Assembly (NCBI RefSeq): GCF_050947875.1
Contig: NC_134572.1
Coordinates: forward strand, 153,719,105 to 153,783,104
DNA length: 64,000 nt
Direction of reading: 5' to 3'
Origin: Dermacentor variabilis
Lineage: Eukaryota > Arthropoda > Arachnida > Ixodida > Ixodidae
Shown: one piece after another, positions 45,676 through 54,380 of the stretch
How the letters are laid out: each line of letters opens with the position of its first letter
Position numbering within the stretch: the first letter of the stretch is position 1
Position numbers and translations under genes: made by a program
Notes under the pieces: model-generated
Told to the model about the DNA's origin: nothing
The model's input: the letters and a program-made list of their open reading frames with translations, nothing else
Databases searched by the model: none

Positions 45676-45682
45676 TATATAA
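45676..45682 (+). promoter_or_regulatory. TATA box (TATATAA) of putative secreted-peptide gene
   Basis: GTATATAAGG lies 58 bases before the ATG at 45734. A transcription start near 45706 would leave a short leader of about 28 bases, normal for arthropod secreted-protein genes. The aligned position upstream of the second exon copy reads AAATACCTAGG, so the box is lost there. Confidence 0.5.
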
Positions 45683-45733
45683 GGATGAAGAAACGCGCGC
45701 GAATGCTAGGTTGGACGAATGTCTTCAAGCGAT

Positions 45734-45811
45734 ATGAATACTTTGGGACTTGCCCTTACAACTAGCCTCATTTTGATGAGTAATGGTGCCACTCCTGACA
45801 ACATGAAACAG
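45734..45811 (+). CDS. first exon of putative secreted peptide (signal peptide)
   Basis: The ATG opens 26 codons: M-N-T-L-G-L-A-L-T-T-S-L-I-L-M-S-N-G-A then T-P-D-N-M-K-Q, followed at once by the donor CAG|GTGAGC. The hydrophobic core with small residues before the likely cleavage after G-A is a typical signal peptide. The exon ends in phase 0. A diverged duplicate with the same start lies at 48498. The mature peptide is unknown; downstream exons are uncertain. I do not recognise the family. Confidence 0.5.
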
Positions 45812-47223
45812 GTGAGCTTTTTTCTTGATAAATACTAATTGTCGAACAGTTTACTGCAATACGTCTGCGTTTATGACTTACTTATAGGACATAGGCCTTA
45901 TTTTTATAGGCGAATGCGCATTTCTTTCCCCGCCTCAGGGCTGCACCTTTTTACAGTGAATCTGTTAGCCCCTCGGTGGTCGGCAGTTGTCGTGTTCATC
46001 CATGAACAAAATTTATCATCATCATCAATAACTCATACCCCCCCCCCCCCCTAAGCAAGCAAAAATGAAATGTTTCATCCCCACCGTAAACCAGAGGCTG
46101 AAGCGCCTAGCAATGTGAAGGGAACAGTGCATACATTCACTCAAATCACGCATACAAGACACAAAACAGCACATGTTTCAATAAAGAACAAGCCGAAAAC
46201 AAGCGTCCAAACTATCAATAAAGCATTGTACACCTGCCTCAGCATATGTAGTGATGGTTTCTGAACAGCTTCGCTGGACATGTACGATAGCGGGGGTGGC
46301 GTGGCGAGTCGACTCTTTTTTATGTCGAAAAGAAATTTTGAAGATTGCACGCTGTAATTTGGTGTAGAAATTATGGAATACTATTCTATCCTTCCATGCA
46401 GCATTCCAGTTTGGATAGAATCACGGAAACGTTTTCCAGCCGGTTATAACTACGTCTCCGACCAAAAACATTTACCCAACTGTTATTTCTCATTTTCTGC
46501 GACACCTACTGTTCATCCCCAGTATTGGTAATCCACGACAAGTTGCTCTTCAAAACTTTTCTTTTTCTAACCTGGAGCTGTACTATTATTGTTTATCAAT
46601 ATCATGTCTTGTGGTTGCATTAGATGGTGCCGTACTTAGATATTTAGACGCGTTTTTACACTATGGCTTTTAAAAATAATTTTCTCAAGTAGCTTTGTTT
46701 TTTTTTCTGGGTGTTTCACTTTAACGCTGCTGCATGGGTAGGATGGCTTACTCGCGAATTATATTACTTTTCCGCGGACTTACAGGAGGGTTTCTCTTTG
46801 TAAGATATTTTACATAAAATTGGAAATAAATAAAATGCTCAGTTGTTTTCCAAAATGCGCTGCAGCTATACAACGAACAGCTTCCAAGAGACAAAAATTC
46901 ATTGGAGATGAGACATCTACGATAATATTACGTTTGTTAGACCGCAATATTTTGTAGAAATCGCCTGACGCTAATGTAACTATTGTAGACCTTCAGGTGT
47001 GTTTTAGGATGAAGCAAAATGGTAAAATTAGTGTGGTATGTTTTAAACTGAATAAAGGGAAAATGAGACATCCACCCGTTCGTAGCAATTGCTACAAAGG
47101 AAACCCATACGGGTTTACATTACTTCTCTCCACCTTGCGGGTTTCCGCAGAACTAGTACGTCAAACTCTTGCCTTTGCTTCGTGTTGTCGACAAATTCGA
47201 CTTCGCTCTGCCATCTGCTAGCC

Positions 47224-47297
47224 GCCTGGTTAGCTCAGATGGTAGAGCGGCTGCCCCGGAAAGGCGGTGGTCCCGGGTTCGAGTCCCGGACCAGGAC
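47224..47297 (+). tRNA. tRNA-like domain 1 (GGA anticodon position), probable SINE head
   Basis: It folds as a cloverleaf: acceptor GCCTGGT/ACCAGGA (six of seven pairs), D stem GCTC/GAGC, anticodon stem CTGCC/GGCGG around loop CCGGAAA, and T stem CCGGG/CCCGG with loop TTCGAGT. The A box TAGCTCAGATGG and B box GGTTCGAGTCC are intact. Position 33 is C rather than T, and a GGA (Ser) anticodon without a long variable arm does not fit a real tRNA-Ser. It sits inside a duplicated mobile unit. T5 at 47301 could stop Pol III. Confidence 0.6.
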
Positions 47298-47504
47298 GAA
47301 TTTTTCTTCAACTATGAGGCTTTTCTTTCGAGGAACCCGTATGGGTTTCCTTTGTAGCAATTGCTACGAACGGGTGGATGTCTCATTTTCCCTTTATTCA
47401 TTACTTCTCTCCACCTTGCGGGTTTCCGCAGAACTAGTACGTCAAACTCTTGCCTTTGCTTCGTGTTGTCGACAAATTCGACTTCGCTCTGCCATCTGCT
47501 AGCC

Positions 47505-47578
47505 GCCTGGTTAGCTCAGATGGTAGAGCGGCTGCGCCGGAAAGGCGGTGGTCCCGGGTTCGAGTCCCGGACCAGGAC
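47505..47578 (+). tRNA. tRNA-like domain 2, second tandem unit
   Basis: It is identical to the first domain except for one base in the anticodon stem (CTGCG instead of CTGCC), which breaks the pair next to the loop. It is spaced exactly 281 bp from the first copy. The promoter boxes are intact. It is treated as part of a SINE-like unit, not as a decoding tRNA gene. Confidence 0.6.
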
Positions 47579-47746
47579 GAATTTTTCTTCAACTATGAGG
47601 CTTTTCTTTCGTGGAACCCGTATGGGTTTCCTTTGTAGCAATTGCTACGAACGGGTGGATGTCTCATTTTCCCTTTATTCATTACTTCTCTCCACCTTGC
47701 GGGTTTCCGCAGAACTAATATGTTTTAAACTAATCACAATTTTTTC

Positions 47747-47834
47747 CACTTACAGTATTTTTCAAACAAAGATGTCAGAATTAGGCAATGAGTTTGCATG
47801 GCTTGGGCCAAACTTGTACAAATGCCGAAGTTGA
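47747..47834 (+). CDS. possible terminal exon of the secreted-peptide gene
   Basis: A pyrimidine tract and acceptor (TTTTTTCCACTTACAG) precede a frame I-F-Q-T-K-M-S-E-L-G-N-E-F-A-W-L-G-P-N-L-Y-K-C-R-S with a stop at 47832-47834. Phase does not match exon 1 directly, so a middle exon would be needed, and I did not find one. AATAAA near 48222 followed by a TATGTGTGCTCTG stretch could be the polyadenylation site. Confidence 0.25.
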
Positions 47835-48221
47835 ACCGGCTTTGAGATAGCCGCCGTTAAACTTGCGATGAATATGCAGGGTTTCGCCAGTTACCTAATT
47901 GAAATATATGCCTTTTTATGCATTGGAGGACCTAAGAACATTGACACCAATGTATTTCTTTTCACACGTTGAGAATCAATTTCTAGAATGTGGTGCCATT
48001 CTAAGAACACGTTCCAAGTGCAAATGCTTTCGAAATTACCAGCTGCAACTTGTTTTTTTTTTGTGCAATTACTGCTTTATTATCCCATTAAAAACTAGTT
48101 GATCTTGCGTCATCGATTGCGCACTTTAATTTCAAAAAGAACTATTGCTAGGCTTTTTGAGAAATATTGCTCGAACACTGCAATTCTATCGTTTAAGGGC
48201 AAGTTTATCGCATTGTAATCG

Positions 48222-48227
48222 AATAAA
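48222..48227 (+). terminator. candidate polyadenylation signal AATAAA
   Basis: CGAATAAAGC is followed about 25 bases later by a GT-rich TATGTGTGCTCTGT stretch. It lies between the terminal-exon-like sequence and the second signal-peptide exon, where the upstream gene would be expected to end. Confidence 0.35.
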
Positions 48228-48497
48228 GCATGTTTGCAAACAATTGATATGTGTGCTCTGTATTACTTGATAAAAATGATTTAGCTATTTGTTATATACT
48301 GTCTTCAGAAGAAAAAGAGCCTTGTTCTCAAGTTCCATAGATTTATGCAAGCTTACTGACAAAGCTAAGCAGCCACAAAATTGTTAGGCGAATTGTAATG
48401 CAACGTACATATACATGTTTACAAGCGTAAATGTGTTAAATACCTAGGAATAGAAATACGCTTTCAAATCGCAATTTTTTGAGCTCCTCAAGCGAAT

Positions 48498-48596
48498 ATG
48501 AATACATTGGGATTAGCGTTTGCAATTAGCCTTTTTTCTGATGGGTGGTGGCATAACTATTGAACACTTGACCCCCCCCCCCCCCCCCCCCCTGGA
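48498..48596 (+). pseudogene. duplicate signal-peptide exon with frameshift and poly-C run
   Basis: It starts M-N-T-L-G-L-A-F-A-I-S-L-F like the exon at 45734. An extra T in a T6 run shifts the frame, which then continues L-M-G-G-G-I-T-I-E-H-L-T and runs into a C20 tract (48571-48590). GAC|GTAAGT at 48597 aligns with the GTGAGC donor of the first copy, and the following intronic bases are also similar. The TATA box is not conserved. It is a paralogue by tandem duplication and probably dead, unless the T-run is an assembly error. Confidence 0.5.
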
Positions 48597-48619
48597 CGTA
48601 AGTTTATTTCTAAATAAAA

Positions 48620-49479
48620 CAATATTTTTGTACAGCCTACTACAAGAAGTTTGCTTTTGTGATATATATGTGGGCAAGAAGACATTTTTATTCGCGTATA
48701 AAAAAACTGGAATATAGATAAATGCCTGTTTCTGTGCGCCAGGGCGGCACACTTTTTGTATATGAGTATTAATCAGAGACACTGAGGTTACAGTGCCTGT
48801 AAAGGCCTGTTCCACCTCTTTATTTATTATCCACATATTTACGCCTCTGGCAAGTGGAAATGCTTTTCGAGCAATCTTGCTGCTCTTGAAGCACATTTGA
48901 TCCCCTCTATCCAAAGGACCTGGCAGCATCAGCTAATGTGGTTGGTTATGGCAACGCACTTGGCAACGTGACCTCGAAAAAATGTGCTTGGAATTTTAAA
49001 TGCCTAGCATTTCTATGCCTACCCAACGAAAGAACCCGTCCGTTCGTCCGTGCATCCGTGTATCCGTCGCGTAAGATGATCGTTTCAAGATAGCACGCGC
49101 AACAGCCAGCGAATTCACCTTTGTGATGCCCCTCGTTTCAACGCGAACCAAGCCGAGAGAACACATCGCACACGAAGCTATCAGCACTCGGTACTCTCGT
49201 TCCTCCTTCGCAGATCGCTTTCAAGACAGGCCGCGCAGCCACGCCATACGCAGCTGGCTACGGAGTAAGGTTGATCACGGTTGATAATTGCCCGCATCGA
49301 GAGGAGGCAGTGTCATCGATGACGTCTACGTATGAGTTCTTCCAACCTTGATACTGTTCACTTGTATCATGCAGTACAGCATGCATAGACCAATGCTTAT
49401 CTTCCAATAAGAAGCGGTATCATCCAAACACACCATCATATAACATTAGTGAACATTACTAACATTCACCTAATCGTCG
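48620..49479. other. duplicate-locus flank and simple repeat; no gene
   Basis: 48620-48770 continues the similarity to 45835-45985. At 49035-49070 there is a short TCCG-type repeat (CCGTCCGTTCGTCCGTGCATCCGTG). The rest is GC-richer and unassigned, leading into the 5' region of the I-type LINE. Confidence 0.45.
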
Positions 49480-49671
49480 TCGTCTTATGGCGGTCTCAGA
49501 AAGCATTTCTGTGTTGCAACCGCGCTTCTCCGTTTAAGATTATTTGACGGTGCTTCTGAGAATATAAGCAAGCATAGCAGCATAAGACGACGAAACAGCA
49601 GGGGATTAGAAGGACATAGGTATGATTTAGAATAATTCCACAGGAGATTGTGCGCGTAATTTTTAGGGACT

Positions 49672-51337
49672 GTGCAGCTTCTCACGGATCCTGAGCATCG
49701 ATGGACGACCGCCCTCGGCAGCAAACGAAAACGACCAACGAGTACGCCGTCATATGGCGGGCAAAGTGTCACCAAGAATATGCCGGCTGGCAGCCGCACG
49801 GTCAACTCGCCGGCCAAAAGGTTCATGAAGCAGGTAGCGGCAGCCTCGAGGCTACCGAAATTACCCAAGGACCAAATCGAGATAATCGTGTGCCCCAAGG
49901 GAGGCCTCGACGTTTCCAAAACGGATATCATACTCCTCGCCCAAGCGCTGGCCATGGCGGCGGCCTTGATGGAACAGGAGACGGCCGAGGACACCGTGTG
50001 CCTAAACAAGATGCACAACATTTTGGTTATGTCTATCTCTCACGATCAAAGCGCGAGGCATATGCAGGAATCAGCAAGGTACATACTAAATTCGGCGCCT
50101 TTGAGGTGTCAGCCTATATTTCTGCTCCTGATGACACGTGCAAAGGCGTAATAAGAAACATCGACCCTTCATTTGATGAAGGTGCCCTTAAAAGGATGAT
50201 TCTGAACATAATGAACCCTACGGTATTAGAAGTGAGAAGAATTAAGAACACACAAGTTGTAGTTATACTCTTCGATGTCATGCGAGTGCCCAACACGGTC
50301 ATGTGTGGAGCCGCCATTGTTCCAAGCTTTCGGTACAAACAGCAGGTGGATGTATGCTACGCGTGTAGTCACGTGTGCCACTGAGCCAACGTGTGCTCCA
50401 GTAGCGAGGAGGTAAAGAACAAGTGCCGTGGCTGTGGGAAAATTAAGTCTTCAAGAGTCGCAAGAGGAGGAACACCAATGCACACCCAAATATGAAGCAT
50501 GCGATGGCCCCCATATCACCGGGGGAAGGATATGCAAACAACGCTACCAGATTCCATATATCGCTAGGCGTCGGCATCGAAGGCGACGACAAAGGCAACG
50601 AAACGCACAGGTGGCCATCGGCCATGAAATCAGTATCTCCTATGCACAAAGCTCGGTGACACCTGCGGCAGCATATGGTGGCTCCACCCTACGAGCCCGC
50701 TCGCGATCGAGGGGGAGCTCTCGCTCCAGGAGGCGAACCGGCTCAGGGGAAGGCGGGAAAACCAGCGCATCCAGATCGAGATCCCGGTCCCGGTCTCGCT
50801 CGCAGCCTGCGAAGCGGGCCACATGGGCCGACAAAGTGAAGGGCTCCAGCACAGCGCCATCGATGGGCAAGAAGACGACGGTCAAAAGAGCAAGTGGTGA
50901 GGTACAGTCAGAGCGAGTGGATGATCCCCGAATCCAATCACTTTAGGCGGAAAATCAACAGCTCAGGCGTGAACTTGCAGAGCTTAAGGAGGCCTCGAAC
51001 AGCCATGAGGACAAAATTAAAGCTCTAGGCCCGCTTTCTGGCAAACCCAAGCGTAAAGCTCCCAACCCAGAACCGAAAAGCGAGACAGAAGAGGAGGATG
51101 AGCCGAGCAAAGTCACAGCAACCACAGCCGGTCATCCTGCCAAAATAAACAGCAGAGGCAAGCTAGCTGCCATAGAAATGACCCTTGGACGCATGATGGA
51201 AATGCTCTCCAGGATGGAGACGAGATTAACTCAACTAGAGAGACCGAAGGTCCAAGCCAAAGGCAGACTTACGCTGCAGACTCAGGCAAACCCGAATCAC
51301 GAAAGTAGGGCTAAAGGGCTAACTGATCATTCTCAGT
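49672..51337 (+). pseudogene. I-type LINE ORF1: gag-like, zinc knuckle, SR repeats, coiled coil
   Basis: The N-terminal frame from about 49672 contains D-Q-I-E-I-I-V-C-P-K-G-G-L-D-V. Near 50080 the frame shifts to one carrying Y-I-S-A-P-D-D-T-C-K-G-V-I-R and V-D-V-C-Y-A-C-S. A damaged CCHC follows (a stop replaces the residue after C-H at 50382). Next come arginine-rich stretches, repeated S-R-S-R dipeptides (50690-50800), T-W-A-D-K-V near 50825 and a Glu/Lys coiled coil to the stop at 51337. The role in the family is RNA binding and particle formation. Confidence 0.78.
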
Positions 51338-51344
51338 AAGCAAA

Positions 51345-52002
51345 ATGGTGAACGCGAATAGCAACAATCTGAAAATCTGGCAGTGGAACTGCGCAAGTTT
51401 CCAGAGGCGCAAGGCCCCATTAGGACAGCTTATCAGGACGATTGCGGAAAAGCTGCAAGTTATATTGTTACAGGAAAACATATGTAAGGCAGAAATTTCC
51501 CTCTCGGGGTACCGCACGGTAGCATACAGGAGAGAAAACGGCAGAGATATAGCTACCGTAATCAGAGAGAACATTTGGTTCGTTGAGCACGAGGTTTACG
51601 CGTACAAAGCGGGCCTCGAGGCCCAGGTAATAGTTATCGTACCCAACAGAACAATCAATTCTAATATTTTCATTCTCAATGTGTACAGCGCACCATCGGA
51701 CAGGAAAAGAGACTTCAAAACATTACTAGGCACCACGTCTAGGATGGCGAGAAGCGCACCTCTCGTTGTCGCACATGACTTTAACGCACCTAATACGGAA
51801 TGGGGGTACGGTTACAAAAGCGCAAAGGGGACGAACTTGGCCTTCAACGCTGCAGAGATCGGCCTAATAGTCGTCGCAGACCCAAGGCTCCCCAGCAGAT
51901 ACGGTAATTCGGTCAGTCGAGATACGACCCCCGATCTCACCTTCCTCCGAGGTATCAAAGGCACCTGGGACAACCTCCAGGAGGGGCTAGTCAGTGACCA
52001 TT
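51345..52002 (+). pseudogene. I-type LINE ORF2, endonuclease part
   Basis: The ATG at 51345 is eight bases after the ORF1 stop. The AP-endonuclease motifs are W-Q-W-N-C near 51380, L-L-Q-E-N near 51465 (family Q-E-P/T), V-Y-S-A-P near 51690, D-F-N-A-P-N-T-E-W-G-Y near 51780, T-P-D-L-T-F near 51930 and S-D-H at 51994-52002. It is open from start to the RTE junction, so this domain decayed little before the split. Confidence 0.85.
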
Positions 52003-54370
52003 CATCATCATCATCATCAGCCTGGTTACGCCCACTGCAGGGCAAAGGCCTCTCCCATACTTCTCCAACAACCCCGGTCATGTACTAATTGTGGCCATGC
52101 CATCCCTGCAAACTTCTTAATCTCATCCGCCCACCTAACTTTCTGCCGCCCTCTGCTACGCTTCCCTTCCCTTGGTATCCAGTCCGTAACCCTTAATGAC
52201 CATCGGTTATCTTCCCTCCTCATTACATGTCCTGCCCATGCCCATTTCTTTTTCTTGATTTCAACTAAGATGTCATTACCTCGCGTTTGTTCCCTCACCC
52301 AATCTGCTCTTTTCTTATCCCTTAATGTTACGCCTATTATTCTTCTTTCCATAGCTCGTTGTGTCGTCCTCAATTTGAGTAGAACCCTTTTCGTAAGCCT
52401 CCAGGTTTCTGCCCCGTAGGTGAGTACTGGTAAGACACAGCTATTATATACTTTTCTCTTGAGGGATAACGGCAACCTGCTGTTCATGATTTGGGAATGC
52501 CTGCCAAACGCACTCCAGCCCATTCTTATTCTTCTGATTATTTCCGTCTTATGATCCGGATCCGCCGTCACTACCTGCCCTAAGTAGATGTATTCCCTTA
52601 CGACTTCCAGTGCCTCGCTGCCTATTGTAAATTGCTGTTCTCTCCCGAGACTGTTAAGCATTACTTTAGTTTTCTGCATATTCATTTTAGACCCACTCTT
52701 CTGCTTTGCCTCTCCAGGTCAGTGAGCATGCATTGCAATTGGTCCCCTGAGTTACTAAGCAAGGCAATATCATCAGCGAATCGCAAGTTACTAAGGTATT
52801 CTCCATTAACTTTTATCCCCAATTCTTCCCAATCCAGGTCTCTGAATACCTCCTGTAAACACGCTGTGAATAGCACTGGAGATATCGTATTTCCCTGCCT
52901 GACGGCTTTCTTTATTGGGATTTTGTTGCTTGCTTTATGGAGGACTACGGTGGCTGTGGAGCCGCTATAGATATCTTCCAGTATTTTACATATGGCTCAT
53001 CTACAGCCTGATTCCGTAATGCCTCCATGACTGCTGAGGTTTCGACTGAATCAAACGCTTTCTCGTAATCAATGAAAGCTATATATAACGGTTGCTTATA
53101 TTCTGCACATTTCTCTATCACTTGATTGATAGTGTGAATATGGTCTATTGTTGAGTAGCCTTTACGGAATCCTGCCTGGTCCTTTGGTTGACAGAAGTCT
53201 AAGGTGTTCCTGATTCTATTTGCAATTACCTTAGTAAATACTTTGTAGGCAATGGACAGTAAGCTGATCGGTGTATAATTTTTCAAGTCTTTGGCGTCCC
53301 CTTTCTTATGGATTAGGATTCTGTTAGCGTTCTTCCAAGATTCCGGTACGCTCGAGGTCATGAGGCATTGCGTATACAGGGTGGCCAGTTTCTCTAGAAC
53401 AATCTGTCCACCATCCTTCAACAAATCTGCTGTTACCTGATCCTCCCCAGCTGCCTTCCCCCTTTGCATATCTCCTAAGGCTTTCTTTACTTCTTCCGGC
53501 GTTACCTTCGGGATTTCGAATTCCTCTAGACTATTTTCTCTTCCATTATCGTCGTGGGTGCTACTGGTACTGTATAAATGTCTATAGAACTCCTCAGCCA
53601 CTTGAACTATCTCATCCATATTAGTAATGATATTGCCGGCTTTGTCTCTTAACGCGTACATCTGATTCTTGCCAATTCCTAGTTTCTTCTTCACTGTTTT
53701 TAGGCTTCCTCCGCTCCTGAGAGCATGTTCAATTCTATCCATATTATACTTCCTTATGTCAGCTGTCTTACGCTTGTTGATTAACTTCGAAAGTTCTACC
53801 AGTTCTATTCTAGCTGTAGGGTTAGATGCTTTCATACATTGGCGTTTGTTGATCAGATCTTTCGTCTCCTGCGATAGTTTGCTGGTATCCTGCCTAACGG
53901 AGTTACCACCGACTTCCATTGCACACTCCTTAATGATGCCCACAAGATTGTCGTTCATTGCTTCAACACTAAGGTCATCTTCCTGAGTTAAAGCTGAATA
54001 CCTCTTCTGTAGCTTGATCTGGAATTCCTCTATTTTCCCTCTTACCGCTAACTCATTGATCGGCTTCTTATGTACCAGTTTCTTCCGTTCCCTCCTCAGG
54101 TCTAGGCTAATTCGAGTTCTTACCATCCTGTGGTCACTGCAGCGCACCTTGCCGAGCACGTCCACGTCTTGTATGATGCCAGGGTTAGCGCACAGTATGA
54201 AGTCTATTTAATTTCTAGTCTCGCCGTTCGGGCTCCTCCACGTCCACTTTCAGCTATCCCGCTTGCGGAAGAAGGTATTCATTATCCTCATATTATTCTG
54301 TTCCGCAAACTCTACTAATAACTCTTCCCTGCTATTCTTAGTGCCTATGCCATATTCCCCCACGGCCTTG
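52003..54370 (-). mobile_element. RTE LINE, 5'-truncated, inserted in the I-type LINE
   Basis: The 3' end carries the ATC-repeat tail (plus-strand ATCATCATCATCATCAG at 52003). AGTGACCATT (51993-52002) and AGTGATCATT (54371-54380) form a 10-bp target duplication with one difference. The 5' end falls in the endonuclease domain. The host LINE's S-D-H reading resumes exactly after the insert. Confidence 0.9.
52026..54330 (-). pseudogene. RTE protein: endonuclease end and reverse transcriptase
   Basis: The endonuclease C-terminus (I-D-F-I-L...C-S-D-H-R-M-V near 54130) has two stops upstream. Then 406 open codons (54165-52945) carry G-K-A-A-G-E-D-Q near 53450, N-Y-T-P-I-S-L-L near 53270, Q-A-G-F-R-K-G-Y near 53165 and F-I-D-Y-E-K-A-F-D near 53060. 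After a shift near 52970, G-N-T-I-S-P and F-A-D-D-I-A-L (about 52780) complete the RT, and the last 219 codons (52685-52026) form the C-terminal domain. Only a few breaks separate it from a complete RT. Confidence 0.88.
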
Positions 54371-54380
54371 AGTGATCATT

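Larger units (their letters stand above)
47037..47731 (+). mobile_element. composite tRNA-like SINE with 66-bp inverted repeat and 13-bp target duplication
   Basis: The direct repeat TATGTTTTAAACT (47037-47049 and 47719-47731) flanks a 669-bp insertion. Inside are a 66-bp left arm (47050-47115), two tandem 281-bp units (47119-47399, 47400-47680) and 38 bp of a third (47681-47718). Each unit holds a tRNA-like domain and ends in a 66-bp segment (47335-47399/400, 47615-47680) whose exact reverse complement is the left arm. The insertion lies in what would be the intron just before the exon-like sequence at 47747. The target duplication length suggests LINE-type integration. Confidence 0.88.

Noticed and set aside
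46038..46052. Poly-C run as a regulatory or G-quadruplex element
   Set aside because: Single homopolymer C run with no repeated spaced tracts; similar runs at 44036, 48571 and 55201 look like unstable homopolymers or assembly-prone sites.
47224..47578. Two functional tRNA-Ser(GGA) genes
   Set aside because: Anticodon position 33 is C, the long variable arm of tRNA-Ser is missing, the acceptor has a mismatch, and both copies lie inside a mobile tandem unit with target duplication.
47089..47834. Overlapping plus-strand frames of 137 and 157 codons with near-identical repeats
   Set aside because: They read through the 281-bp tRNA-like units; the repetition comes from the tandem array, not from a repeated protein.
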